A DNA stretch of 64,000 nucleotides from Beaufortia kweichowensis (GCA_019155185.1 CM032816.1:13267848-13331847); one strand, 5' to 3'; shown: positions 22,109 through 33,837, numbered from the stretch's first letter. Numbers and translations: made by a program. The notes: a model not told the origin generated them from the letters alone.

Positions 22109-22542
22109 TGTCACGGAGCCGATGCCTTCAGCATCGGATTCCCCCCATCACGTCACTCGTTCTCTGTCACCAGTTTATTAATACGGACTTCATTCACCAT
22201 CATGCATTGCACCCGCGCACCTGTTCACCATTTGTAATCCTGTTGAGCACTTGTTACTTTATTATCACCCGCACCTGTTTTATGTCATTATTAGTTCATT
22301 GTTTGTATTATTTAAAGTCTGCCTTTTTGTTCATTCCTTGTCGGGTATTGTTGTTGTTAGTTTGGGTGTGTGGGCATATTTTGGATTACCTGTGACTCTG
22401 TTTGACGTTCCTGTTATCTGGATGAGCTCTGTTCTCTGTACCTGTTATCCTGGATGGATCTGTGCTTATGAAAAGCTTCAGTAAAGTCTTGACTTAAAAG
22501 TACTCTCTGGTGTTTTGATCCTTCTAACCCAGCACCGTAACA
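22109..22542 (+). repeat. Solo LTR (Gypsy type), 5-bp TSD
   Basis: 434 bp from TGTCACGGAG to CACCGTAACA, flanked by perfect GATAC duplications at 22104-22108 and 22543-22547. The end sequence CAGCACCGTAACA is shared with the minus-strand LTR at 37341-37754, and the start is shared with the 5' LTR at 22922-23367. Confidence 0.88.
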
Positions 22543-22921
22543 GATACATTTGTTTCTTGTTTTATTACACATTATCTGTACATCACTGTGTATGCTGCTG
22601 TATTTCTCTGTTAATTAACACACAGACACATTTTCTAGAGAATGGTTTATAATAATACAATTATGTTTGATTTTGAGAAACTGATTAGTTAAGACAGTCA
22701 AATCTATCTTTGCGCATAAAATTAATTGCAGGTTTTAATAGAGGTTAAATTAAATGGTGCAACATTACACAATTAATAAAAACTGAAATTAGTTAAACTA
22801 TTAAACCACTCATATTTTGATTTGTTTTATAAAATTTAAATGTATGTGTAATCTAATGAGTGTTTGTGTGTGTGTTTTTCAGTTCCTGTCATGAATGAAT
22901 ATTTCTATTCATTTCTACAGG
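22543..22921. other. Intergenic, nothing recognised
   Basis: AT-rich sequence between the solo LTR and the G1 LTR. No gene seen. Confidence 0.4.
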
Positions 22922-23367
22922 TGTCACGGAGTCAACTGTCCCGCCTTCAGCATCGGATTCAATCACACACGATACACGATCTGCTTCACTGGACTTCTAA
23001 AACTTCATTTCCCATCATGCATACTGCATTTCGTTGCTCTGTACTTGTACATGTGTAATGACAGTAAAGTTGAATCTAATCTAATGCACTGCACTTCACC
23101 AGGTGCCATCTTTGATCACCTGCACCTGTTCACAATCACCCTGGACTCTTTATATACCCTGTGTTTTTACCTTGTCCTTGTCAGGTCTTGTTAATGTTAA
23201 CCGTTGTACCCAGTTATTCTGTGTTTGTTTTTTTCGATGCCTTGTTCTCTTTCAAAGTTCTATGGATGTTTATGTTTCCACGGATGTTTGTAACCTTGAA
23301 TTACCTGACAAGTAAAAGTGTGTTTATCTACGTCTTGCCTGAGCATCTTCCCTGGGACTTGGTAACA
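22922..23367 (+). repeat. 5' LTR of Gypsy G1
   Basis: TGTCACGGAG...CTTGGTAACA, 446 bp, followed directly by GAAGACC and, 40 bases on, by the gag ATG. The start resembles the solo LTR at 22109. It contains a possible TATA box (TTTATATACC, about 23150). Confidence 0.78.
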
Positions 23368-23406
23368 GAAGACCAACAAAAGAAGAAATATATTCAAGTA
23401 CTCACC

Positions 23407-24150
23407 ATGGATCCATCACCTTCCCCGCTGTCAGAAGCGGTCACCGATTTAGTCCGTACTATCTGCCAACTGCCAACACTGCCTCCCCTAGCTGTCCCAT
23501 GGCCGTTCCTAACAAATTTACGGGCACAGCGGCGGAGTGTAGTGGGTTTCTTCTTCAATGTCAACTTTAATTTCAAATGCAACCTAACCTTTTCCCCTCA
23601 GACTCCGCCAAAATATCATTCATAGTCTCTCTGTTGACTGGACCAGCTCTTCAATGGGCGCTCGTGGACCTACCACTCAATCTCTCAACGCTTTCATCAC
23701 TCACTTTAAAGAGGTATTCGACCATTCTGCTTCACCCCTCTCCATCTCCGACCAGCTGTATCATCTTCGTCAAGAATGGTTGTCAGTGGCTGATTATGCG
23801 CAACGGTTTCGCACGTTGGCGATTGCCAGTGGCTGGAATGAGGCGGCTCTGCTTGCGGCGTATCGTCAAGGTCTATCCAATGAAGTGCGGATGCAGATGG
23901 TCGTGTACGACGATACGGCTGGTTTAGAAAACTTTATCCAGCGCTCCATTCGAGTCTCACAACGGATTGCCGCCTCATCATCGCAGCACTACCGCTCCTC
24001 CCACTACACCTCCTCCGCCATTTCAACCTCATCGCCCTCCAGCATCCAAACCTATGCAAGTAGACAATTATCACCTTTTCCGCAACGAACGCCAATGCCG
24101 AATCTAGTTGAGATTGTGTTTATACTGTGGAGAAGCTGGGCACATATTAT
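23407..24150 (+). pseudogene. Gypsy G1 gag
   Basis: The ATG at 23407 (MDPSPSPLSEAVTDLVRTI) starts the protein. A frameshift near 23570 moves the sense to the frame of 23654-24100, which holds the capsid block (LNAFITHFKEVFDHSASPLSI, LYHLRQEWLSVADYAQRFR, AYRQGLSNEVRMQM). The zinc knuckle begins near 24120 with the sense CLYCGEAGH and is cut by the solo LTR at 24151. It would bind and package element RNA, but this copy is broken. Confidence 0.82.
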
Positions 24151-25550
24151 TGTAGAGACTTGGCCGGGCCAAATGTTGGATTTCTTTAAGGGATCATAAA
24201 GTTAGACAACAAACAACAAATTCCTAGGGGGGAGTCCACAACAGAACCCCTTGTGGCTCCAGAAAGTCTGGGTTAAGTGATGACCTGCCCGTTGTTACTT
24301 AACTCAGTAGGACAGTTGTGGCACCTCTCTGGCATCCCCAGAGAGGGTGAACCCCAGCTCAACTCCCTGAGATCTTCCAAATTTGCAGAGAGGATTAGAG
24401 AGACACATTCCAAACACCTCAAAGAGACTCTCTAGGATGAGCAGGACTGAACTGCCCAATTTGTATCTATATATATATATATCTATGTGTGTATTCCTTC
24501 ATAATCACTTGATACCCTGCCATAGTTATTGCATGCATTTCAGTGTCATTGAAGTTTAACTGTTATTTCATGACAGATATACACTAATGAATGAATAACC
24601 ATGTGCCTTACTTCATCTCTCTTTCGTGTGTGGTATCAAAATGATCCACAAATTATTTCCTAAATAATGATGCACAGTACATAGTCATGGCGTGCATCAT
24701 ACTCACTTTACAATAAGTTTATGTGTTCGGTGCAAACAGGACATAATGCCATACCTGTGTAAATCAAAGTCACAGGGAGAGACAAAGGAAATTTCTCCCG
24801 CGCACCCATGGCCCCTCGTCATTGGCCAAAGTGACCTAACGGAGGCGTGGTAGCTGTGTCTTTAAGACCGACATGCAGCGGACAATTTGTTGCTCAGAAA
24901 CTTGGAATCTATTCCAAACTTCGTGGGACCTGCCCTTTCTTCGGGACAGCCTTTCCGGCAATCTTTCTTCGGCAGACTTCGACACTTCTCGCGAAACTTC
25001 GCTCTCAGAACGGACTTCGCGAATTCACCGGGACACTCTCTCTCTTTCTCTCCGCGCACCAGGATTCTTGCCAACGCATCTAACTGTTCAATGCAAGTAT
25101 CACAATTCAACAGCGCTAAAGCATTGCCCCTTGGCCAGCAAGGTGAATTTTTGTAGAGAAAACCCGGTGGTTTATGTTCTGTTGGTTTAATGTGCCACTC
25201 TTTACTCTGATTTTTTTATGCTTTCTCTTGTATGCGTGTGAATCTCTGCTTAATGCTCATAACACATCCCTTAAACTGTGCGATACTGTTACTGGCTCTG
25301 TATGTATTACTGTATCGGGCATGGACCGTTGTTAATCAAGGCCAGAAGAATAACGCGTTCATTGCACCAGGTAATGCTACAAAATACATATAGTTAATAA
25401 TCTTTATCTGTAAGTATTTCCATTTGAGCCACAAATAATTATAACCTGAAACTGAACCGTGTTTTAAATAACACCGTCCTAGTTTCACTACATAACTAGT
25501 GGAGATGCTGGGGAGTGTTTAAATAACACCATCTCCACAGAATCACTACA
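24151..25550 (+). repeat. Solo LTR, family TGTAG...CTACA, copy B
   Basis: 1.40 kb, in the plus orientation, inside the zinc knuckle of the G1 gag. Flanks TTAT and TAAT differ by one base. It carries only a short AT tract near 24470. Confidence 0.86.
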
Positions 25551-25925
25551 TAATCTACCTGCCCAATACGACCTCCCCGACCCACGGTGAGTGTGATCCA
25601 ACCATCTATTACTAATACTAATTTATCTCTGACTGATGTTATGATTAAGTCGACTTCTATGTCTATTCCAGCCAAAGCCTTAATTTCATCTCCCACACGT
25701 TGCTTCAGTGACTTCAGTTATCACGGAGGCGAGTTTCCCAACCCCTGAGGATCTACAATATCCTGGGCAAACCGTTGGGTCGGGGTGTCATCAACTACTT
25801 CTCACCCTAAGTGACACTACAGTGAAGTCACGATGTGGCTGAGCAACTCTTTTTTTGGGTGCTGGAGGGAACCATAGTGGACATCGTTCCTGGGACGCCC
25901 TTGGCTTCAACTTCGAAACCCCGAA
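25551..25925 (+). pseudogene. Gypsy G1 end of gag and protease remnant
   Basis: The sense resumes after the solo LTR (CPIRPPRPTVSVIQ, SIPAKALI...). Stops and frameshifts prevent assignment of the protease active site. Confidence 0.5.
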
Positions 25926-26164
25926 GTGTGCTGGGAGACAGGTCGGATTCTACGATGGGGAACTAAAGGAAAATCTTCTAGTGATGACTTCTGGGTCACC
26001 CAGGAGTCGAGTTCCGATGATCTGAAGATCGACCAGATCCCTTCCGAATACAGGGCGTTCCAGGAGGTGTTTAGCAAACAACTGGCTACTCAACTTCCCC
26101 CTCACCGGCCATGGGACTGTGCTATCAAGCTGCTGCCTGGGTCTACATTACCTAAAGGACGGAT

Positions 26165-26202
<38 letters not shown>

Positions 26203-26807
26203 AACAAAAGGCCATGGTTGAGTACATCAAAAAGGCTCTTCAACATGGCTTTATCCGTCCCTCCACGTCTCCTGCTGCCTCCAGCTTCTTTTTTTGTGGG
26301 TAAGAAAGAGGGAGGGCTGAGACCGTGTATAGACTATCGTATCCTGAACCAGTCAACCGTGAAATTTGAGTATCCCCTTCCTCTGGTCCCGTCGGCCATT
26401 GAACAACTTAGAGGAGGCCTCTATATTCACTAAACTGGACCTTCGGAGTGCTTACAACTTTATCCGCATCAAGGCTGGGGATGAGTGGAAGACGGCGTTC
26501 ATCACTCCTGCGGGGAGTGCCTTGTCATGCCGTTTGGGTTGGTCAATGCCCCAGCTGTAAGTTTTATGAATGAAATCTTTAGAGACGTTCTGAATCAATT
26601 TGTCATAGTGTATATCGACAACATTCTCATCTACTCGAAGAGCCTCGCAGAGCATCAGAGCCATGTACAACTCGTCCTCTGCCGTCTTCAAGACAATCAT
26701 CTGTTCCTGAAAACTGGGAAATGCACCTTCCATCAAACCGAGGTGCAGTTTCTAGGATATATCATCAATGCCCAGGGAGTTCATATGGAGCAGGGGAAGG
26801 TGGATGA
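25926..26807 (+). pseudogene. Gypsy G1 reverse transcriptase, catalytic Asp replaced
   Basis: The domain starts with IPSEYRAFQEVFSKQLATQLP and LLPGSTLPKGRIY. An expanded (CT)n tract (about 26168-26200) inserts Ser/Leu codons, and the sense then resumes (GLRPCIDYRILNQSTVKFEYPLP), with frameshifts near 26410 and 26510. The active-site box reads V-Y-I-D-N (about 26609-26623), so the second Asp of the usual YIDD/YLDD is Asn. It is followed by HVQLVLCRLQDNHLFLKTGKC and FLGYII. It is inactive both through frameshifts and through this change. Confidence 0.83.
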
Positions 26808-27234
26808 TAGGTCTATTTCTTAAAACCTCTATCAATAAAGAACAACAATCAGACCAAGACTGGTTTTTCAATACTCGCGAGGGAGAGAGCAGCTTTGAGA
26901 TCTTCAGAAAGGTTCTCTATTACTCTCTCTCAGTCTCTCTCCCTCATAGCCTTTTTATTGCATAAAACAACTCCCATAAGACAACTCCCATTGAAGGACA
27001 TGAAAGGATTCATGTGTGCAATAATACAGATAAGCATTATGAGTGTGGGCCTCTCAATGGCCTTGTTTCTGTAATACATGATTAATACTTGTGGTATGTG
27101 AATGTTAAAAGTTCAAACGTAGCAGAAAAACAGAAACATATATTATTAGAAAAACACAAGGTTAATGCCTGCAACTCTTAAACTTAATAAAGACAGAATA
27201 AAGGATAATACATTTTCTTGATTATATCTTCAAC
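26808..27234. other. Unclassified insertion in Gypsy G1 pol
   Basis: About 430 bp that separate KVDD from the next readable Pol codons (VEAVQLWPQPSSVKSLQRFLGFANF-type sense at 27236 on). AT-rich, with a short CT patch near 26915. No terminal repeats or target duplication could be made out. Confidence 0.45.
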
Positions 27235-27890
27235 AGTGGAAGCGGTTCAGTTATGGCCTCAGCCCTCCTCAGTCAAGAGTCTTCAACGCTTTCTGGGGTT
27301 TGCTAATTTTTATCGGAGGCATTGATTCATCATTTCAGTACCATCTGTGCACCACTTACCTCACTTCTACGGAATAAGCCCACATCTCTCTGTTGGACCC
27401 CAGAAGCAACCAGTGCTTTTACCCAATTAAAGGAAGCTTTCAGTTCGTCTGAAACCTATCCTTCGTCATCCTTCTCCCGATCTTCCCTTCGTTGTTGAGG
27501 TGGACGCCTCAACCACCGGGGTGGGTGCCGTACTGTCTCAACAGCAGGGAAATCCCTCTTGCCTCCACCCATGTGCCTTTTATTCGAGGAAGCTGTCCCC
27601 GGCTGAGCAGAATTATGACATCGGGAACCGAGAGCTTCTGGCTATCAAATTAGCTCTGGAAGAGTGGAGACACTAGCTGGAGGGAGCTAACCACCCATTT
27701 GTAGTTTTTACAGACCATAAGAACCTTCTGTATTTGCGAGATGCCAATCGTCTCAATTCCCGCCAAGCTCGTTGGGCCCTATACTTCACACGGTTTAATT
27801 TCACTGTCACCTACAGACCTGGATCTAAAAATGGCAAGGCGGAAGCTCTCTCTTGGCTCTACTCACCAGATGTGGAAACAAACTCCCCTG
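27235..27890 (+). pseudogene. Gypsy G1 RNase H region
   Basis: The sense runs from the RT connection (LQRFLGFANFY) through the RNase H part (VEVDASTTGVGAVLSQQ in a shifted frame, about 27495-27545; FTDHKNLLYL, about 27705-27735) to RQARWALYFTRFNFTVTYRPGSKNGKAEALS. Several stops and frameshifts are present. Confidence 0.75.
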
Positions 27891-28690
27891 AACCTGTTCT
27901 ACCTCCAGCCATGATTGTGTCTCCCATTCAATGGACTATTGACAAGATCATCAGGAATCGACTACTGGAACAGCCTGCTCCGCTGGGAGGTCCAGAAGGG
28001 AGAATCTTCGTACCCAAGGATTCACGGATTTCCCTAATGGACTCAGCTCACTCGGTTCCGGGATCAGGTCACCCAGGCAGACAGCGCACCCTCTCACTGA
28101 TCTCCCCCATTACTGGTGGCCGGGTATGTCCCAGGATGTCTCCCGCAATGTGCAAGGATGCTCAGTCTGTGCCCTCGCCAATGTTCCCCGTCGACTACCA
28201 CAGCGAAAACTTCTACCCCTGCCAGTTCCACACCGACCCTGGTCCCACATAGCGGTGGATTTCATGACAGACCTACCTCCCTCCGATGACTTCACCTGCA
28301 TCCTTGTGGTAGTCGACAGATTCTCTAAGGGATGTAAGCTGATACCGTTACCTGCATTACCTACCGCTCTAGTCACTGCTGAAACACTGTTCGTGTACAT
28401 CTTCCGTCACTTTGGTCTGCTCGAGGACATCGTCTCTGACCGGGGCCCTCAGTTCATCTCGCATGTCTGGAAGGCATTCTTCGACATCCTGGGGGTCACG
28501 GTCAGTTTCACCTCCGGTTATCATCCCCAGTCCAATGGCCAGACTGAGCGCAAGATCCAGGAGATCGGGAGATACTTGCGGTCTTACTGCCATCAACACC
28601 AACACAAGCAAACAAATTCCTTCCATGGGCGTGATATGCACTAAACTTAGAATCTCACTTAGACTCACAAACGTACCTTATGAAGTATAA
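27891..28690 (+). pseudogene. Gypsy G1 integrase, 3' truncated
   Basis: The zinc-binding part is readable near 28040-28175 (HSVPGSGHPGRQRT; CSVCALANVPR). The rve core at 28200-28620 shows VDFMTDLP, SDRGPQF and NGQTERKIQE, i.e. the D, D and E catalytic residues. The frame shifts near 28605 and the sense ends at about 28690, with no C-terminal or chromodomain part. Confidence 0.82.
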
Positions 28691-29013
28691 CAAGTCCTGA
28701 ACGTTTACCAGTGAGATAGTGTGAATATAGCATTATGTGATCAGAGACTTCACACAATATTATCACTAATGATGACAATAATGTTGAATGTCAATATGCC
28801 ATGACAATTAGTGCCATTTGCATGTCATGTGATCTTGACTAACTAGCTCTCTCACAAAATTGACAGAATTGCAGGACCTGATTAAGAAGTGCCTACGCAT
28901 GGAGTCATGGTTATGACCGACGATACAGGACATCATGAGACATCCCTGGTTTAAACGTGAATAGTTGGAAGGAAAGAAAGAAGGCAGAGCATTCAGATCC
29001 ACATCACTACAGG
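28691..29013. other. Intergenic, nothing recognised
   Basis: No gene or repeat end could be supported in this 320-bp stretch. Confidence 0.4.
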
Positions 29014-29733
29014 CAGGGGTGGATTAATGCAGAGGCTAACCTAAGATGCAGATTATATTTTATTATAATATATTTCATTATATTTTTATAATCATAAAAT
29101 AATATAAGATGTAGGACAGTGATGCAAGAAGTGCAAAATCAAAAATGTAAAGATAAATGAGAAAACAAACTCCTGCAAAAGAGTCCAAAATAACAGGATA
29201 TTTCCAAACGTCCACAGCTGTGAGATTACCTGACCAACAGTCTGTGGATATTAACAAGGTGACGACACAAACGGCCACATCAAATATTACTGAGACAGAA
29301 AATGCACTTTTGAGGAGCAAGGTGCTAGCGTGACTTTTAACCCGGGAATTTCAGCATTAGAAAAGATAAATTCACTAACACAATGGGTACCCTGTGCTGG
29401 CCAAACTCTAAATGAAGTGGTTGTAAGTCACTGCTTTGAGACGAAGGAATTTTTTAACCTTGTTCAAACACTTTATACATTTGCATCAAAATCAACTTCC
29501 CATTGGCCAATAATAACAGAAAGCCAACAAAAAAACCTTCTAAAGGTAAGTTAATGCTTAGTTTACATGTTTATTTGTTTCTATTGTATCATACAGTTAA
29601 ATTGGTGGTCTCTGCTGATCTCCTGATTAGTGAATTGTGATTTGTATGCTGTGTATATGGGATGTTTTTGGGGGTGGGAGGCCTCTTTAAACCCCTTATC
29701 CCAGGGACCCATGTATACCTTAATCCGCCCCTG
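29014..29733. mobile_element. hAT element, internally deleted
   Basis: Terminal inverted repeats CAGGGGTGGATTAA (29014) and CAGGGGCGGATTAA (complement ending at 29733) bound 720 bp. Flanks CTACAGG and CTATCAGG look like an 8-bp duplication with one base lost. Inside, 29330-29554 (+) reads WVPCAGQTLNEVV, EFFNLVQTLYTFASKST and HWPII, the pattern of the DUF4371/ZMYM1-like hAT transposase. The rest of the transposase is gone. Confidence 0.75.
29330..29554 (+). pseudogene. hAT transposase fragment (DUF4371-like)
   Basis: About 74 codons in one frame matching the segment of hAT transposases in which a Cys-x-x-His-type CAGH...LN motif precedes a Phe-rich helix and STxxW. Here the His of CAGH is Gln. 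It ends in GGTAAGTT, which looks like an intron donor. It lies inside a TIR-bounded remnant, so it is not a gene. Confidence 0.65.
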
Positions 29734-31680
29734 CTATCAGGTAAGGTAGTGTAACAGACAGAATAGAAAATTACTCTGAAACTCAAATGTTCTTTGTAAA
29801 GAGCTTGTGACGCCGTCAAGCGTGTGAAACGACTACTTGAAGACGGATCTCTTATGAGAATTTCTGCGTATCAGTGTCAGGTGTAGATGTAACGGGTCCC
29901 GGCTAGGTCTCCGCTGACAGATATATAGATAACCCGGATAGGAGTGCTCTGGAAATATTACAAATGTTACAGAGAAATTAGTGACGCAGGATAACTGTTG
30001 CTCATTCTCCATTCACTCGGATTATATTTATTTTTAACTTCATTTTAACTTTGTATCTGCAATCATGAATTATTTTCTGTTATTTTTATCTGTTTTGCAT
30101 TGAAGCACAGGTTCTATCCATATTTAGATAACATGAAGCCATATATTCTTCAAAAGTCTGCTTTCACATAAATGTTTCCTCGCATATTTTCCAAACATTA
30201 CTTATCAAAATGTATATAAAACCAAAAACAAACATTTTCCCTTTAAATCCCATTTTTGGTCTATCCTCACTCATGTCTGCACTTCTTTCTTTGAACATGT
30301 AATCTTTGTCGTCTTATCAAAATAATATTTTTGTAATAACTGTACATTTTATAAGTATAAAGTATATCACTTTATACAACAGAATAATTCTCATGTGCAG
30401 TTAAACTGTATTACACTTACACTATAAACACACACACTTCAATAATAAACATAAAATGTATTACATTTACACTATAAGAACACAAACTTAATAAACATCT
30501 CTGCTTCATAACTTGGTGCTCAGTTCTATGAACTGAATCTATATCCTGGTAATATTAACGTGCATGCACACTTAAACAAGGCCGCAGCAGCAACTGGTCT
30601 TATACTGTACAGTCACAATAACCTTTTACCCTTTTAACATTGTACCACACACATAGCTGTTTTTCACACACACTGAAATAAACCCACAAATGCCCCTGAG
30701 CCGTAAGAAACAAATAAAATTAACAAATACAATAAACGATCTGCGGACGTCGGCCGCCATTTTCTCACTGCATACTGTTAAACTTGATTGTTTACCCATT
30801 TGGGATACTTTTAACTTGCAGAGCACACATTACCTAGGATTCATATTAGCTTATAAACATCTGTAGTCACCTCAAAGGTGTGTAACTAACCTGGAAATAT
30901 TACAAATGTTACAGAGAAATCAGTGATGCAGGACAACTGTTGCTCATTCTCCATTCACTCGGATTATGAGCTCATCCTGCTCTTTGCATTGCTAAATGTC
31001 CCAGTGTGACGTTGCTCGTGGTTACTGCCACCCTGTGTCCATTTTATAAACTACATGACCTTATGTGCTTTCTCCGTGATCCCTGATTAGTATGTAGTTA
31101 TATAAATCAGAATAAAATAAAATACTATTACAATAAAAGGAAAAGAAACAAAAAGTAATAATCTCAACAAAACTTATTTTGTGAGTGTCACATAGACAGT
31201 ATAAAGATCAAATGTTCTGTTTTGTTCATGACTTATTTTTCCAGGCTGGATGTTTTAACGGCCCTGTTACAGAAGTCACGCTGATACTCGGGATGAGACA
31301 AACTCCCATCAGCCCCTTCATCAGAGGAATCTACTGCCTGCAATGAGGAATCATGCTTGTAAACGGTGGCGGCTGATCAATGGGGTAGCCCGAGACGCTG
31401 CCTCATCCAATTATCCAGACAAGAAGGCTGTTTAATCATGTTTAACAGAAATAAATGAAGTATTGCTAAATCATTTTGAAGTCAATTATTTTTGTTGTAC
31501 TATAAATACATTTTTTTTATTTTAACAATAAAAAAAACATTTACCAAAACATTTAACAAAAGATAATAAGATAAAAAGATAAATTGTATTTGTTTACCCT
31601 GGATGTCATGTGACCATTACACAACACTACAAAATATTAGAAAACTGATGAGAACTCAGCTAAATGGACAGATGTTTTAT
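29734..31680. other. Intergenic, no gene; 77-bp direct repeat
   Basis: AT-rich sequence without a supported gene. A 77-bp segment at 29949-30025 (CTGGAAATATTACAAATG...) recurs at 30891-30967 with about four differences. The second copy continues into GAGCTCATCCTGC and the first into ATTTATTTTTAAC, so about 865 bp lies between the copies. Confidence 0.55.
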
Positions 31681-31684
31681 GTAC

Positions 31685-31827
31685 TGTAGAGACTTGGCCG
31701 GGCCAAATGTTGGATTTCTTTAAGGGATCATAAAGTTAGACAACAAATTGCTAATTCCTAGGGGGGTCCACAACAGAACCCCTTTTGGCTCCAGAAAGTC
31801 TGGGTTAAGTGATAACCTGCCGGTTGT

Positions 31828-31860
<33 letters not shown>

Positions 31861-33399
31861 TCCTCTGTTGTCACTTAATGCCCTACCAGTGCATGTATTT
31901 CAAATTTCATTTCTGTTGAAATTTAACTGTTATTTCATGGCAGATGAATGAATAACTATTGTTCCTACTTCACCCCTCTCACGTGTGTGGTATCAAAATG
32001 ATCCACAAATTATTTCCTTAATAATGATGCACAGTACATAGTCATGGCGTGCATCATACTCACTTTACAATAAGTTTATGTGGTCGGTACAAACAGGACA
32101 TACTGCCATACCTAAAACCTAAACATACGTAAATCAAAGTCACGGGGAGAAACAAAGAAACTTTCTCCCGCGCACCAACGGCCCCTTGTCATTGGCCAGG
32201 GGACCTAACAGAGGCGTGGCAGCTGTGTCTTTAAGACTGACATGCAGCGGATAACTCGTTGCTCAGAATCTTGGAATCTATCCAAACTTCGTGGGACCTG
32301 CCCTTTCTTCAGGACAGACTTTCCGGCAATCTTACTTCGGCAGACTTCAACACTTCTCACGAAACTTCGCTCTCCGAACGGACTCCGCGATTCCACCGGG
32401 ACACTCTCTCTCTTTCTCTTCGTGCACCAGGATTCTTGCTGACGCAAGCGTTCAATGCAAGTATCACAATTCAACAGCGCTTAAGCATTGCCCTTTGGCT
32501 ATGTTGGAAACTTTTTTCAGCGAAGACCAGGAGACTTGGATTTCCTTGAGCAGTAGTCTTTATTGTAGATAGCGAGTCTTCAAATCAGAGCATACTGCAC
32601 GGGCGCTGCAGTCATCAAGTCTGATATGAAGTCTAAACACATTGCATATATAGCCATTTCAAGGGGCAGTCCCTTGAAATGGTAACAAAGCATTTAGGTG
32701 ACAATAGATCCTGGAGTCTCACTCTCCCTTAATGAGACCACTTCATTATCATAGAGATAAAGAAATGTTCACACCTTGGGCCTGTTGAGTTTTGACCTTT
32801 GATTGAATCATGAGCAAATGGTCACCAACTCAGTGGGATATGATGGGTAAACGTCCTAGGAGCCACCCCATGTTCCTATGTTCTTCCAAGGCAATGTATA
32901 TAATTTTAGTAGTTTGTGTAAGGATGGGGGAAATAAGCTGATTTTAAAGTGATCCTCAAATTTACATTTCCCAGCTACCAAGGTGAACTTTTGTAGAGAA
33001 AACCCAGTGGTTTGTCCAGAAGTGTTCTGCTGATTTTAATGTGCCACTCTTTACTCTTTCTCTGATTTTTCTATGCTTTCTCCTGTATGCGTGTGAATGT
33101 GTATGTGTTTTATGTTAGGTAATCGATATCGTAGTTTAGTAGCTTAGTAAATAAATATTCATTTGTATTCATTTGTATTAATTCGGACCGTTATTCATCA
33201 AGGCCAGAAGAATAACGCGTTCATTAAAGTTAAAGTTAGCACACAATTGGTTGAACACTCGGCAGACGAGTGTTCTAGAGGCCACCGTTGTTACTTTTAC
33301 TGCAATTATATTTAACTGTAAGTATTTCCATTGAGCCACAAATAATTATTCCCTAAAACAGCACAGTGTTTTAAATAACACCATCCTAGTTTCGCTACA
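31685..33399 (+). repeat. Solo LTR, family TGTAG...CTACA, copy C
   Basis: Perfect 4-bp duplications GTAC flank it at 31681-31684 and 33400-33403, which fixes the family's termini as TGTAG and CTACA. It contains a (GT)n tract at about 31829-31858 and a nested 472-bp insertion at 32502-32973; without that, the LTR is about 1.24 kb. Confidence 0.9.
32502..32973. repeat. Nested solo LTR-like insertion in copy C
   Basis: 472 bp beginning TGTTGGAAAC and ending TTTCCCA, flanked by GCTA at 32498-32501 and 32974-32977. Sister copies A and B read straight across this site. TG/CA ends and a 4-bp duplication suggest a solo LTR of another family. No coding sequence. Confidence 0.75.
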
Positions 33400-33496
33400 G
33401 TACCAATAAAAGAGACATTCTTATCACTACAGCTGCTCCATAGTTTAACTGTATTTAGTTTAACTGCCCATATCAGCATAGCACAAAAGAAAAGAG

Positions 33497-33545
33497 TTGC
33501 AGAGATGGGTCTCGAACTCGGGTGGAAGTTTTACCACTACACCAA
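33497..33545 (-). repeat. tRNA-derived (SINE-like) fragment
   Basis: On the minus strand, TGGTGTAGTGG fits the pol III A box and AGTTCGAGACC fits the B box with one mismatch, but only about 15 bases separate them, so the anticodon arm is missing. It is a degenerate tRNA-derived piece, not a tRNA gene. Confidence 0.5.
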
Positions 33546-33572
33546 ATCTTACCAAATCATTTTAATACATAG

Positions 33573-33807
33573 TGTGGTGTAGTTATACACATTTATGGTG
33601 TAAGTGCATATTGACTCCGCTAGAGGGCGACCTTGGTTTACTGCTGGGGGGTTACCTTGTGTGAGTAAGTGAGCGAGCTGGGAGTTATACACAAGCTGGT
33701 GAGCAGCACAAGTTGTTAGTTCGTGTTCGGTAATAAATACATGTCCTGAGACATACATCTCCCTGTGTGTAGTTTGTTAAATACACTGCACGAGAAGGAA
33801 TACTACA
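33573..33807 (+). repeat. 5' LTR of Gypsy G2 and primer-binding site
   Basis: 235 bp, TGTGGTGTAG...ATACTACA, with AATAAA near 33731. Directly after it, TGGTGTCAGAAG (33808-33819) has the position and TGG start of a primer-binding site. Confidence 0.65.
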
Positions 33808-33837
33808 TGGTGTCAGAAGAGAGTTGTTTCACAAACT

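Larger units (their letters stand above)
22922..28690 (+). mobile_element. Gypsy retrotransposon G1, decayed, no 3' LTR
   Basis: Order: 5' LTR, gag, remnants of protease, RT, RNase H, integrase. It is interrupted by solo LTR copy B in the gag zinc knuckle and by about 430 bp of unrelated sequence between RT and RNase H. The integrase runs out at about 28690 and no 3' LTR follows. Confidence 0.88.

Noticed and set aside
22207..22484. Hydrophobic plus-strand ORFs that look like membrane proteins
   Set aside because: They lie wholly inside the solo LTR at 22109-22542. The T-rich sequence gives Leu/Phe/Val codons by chance.
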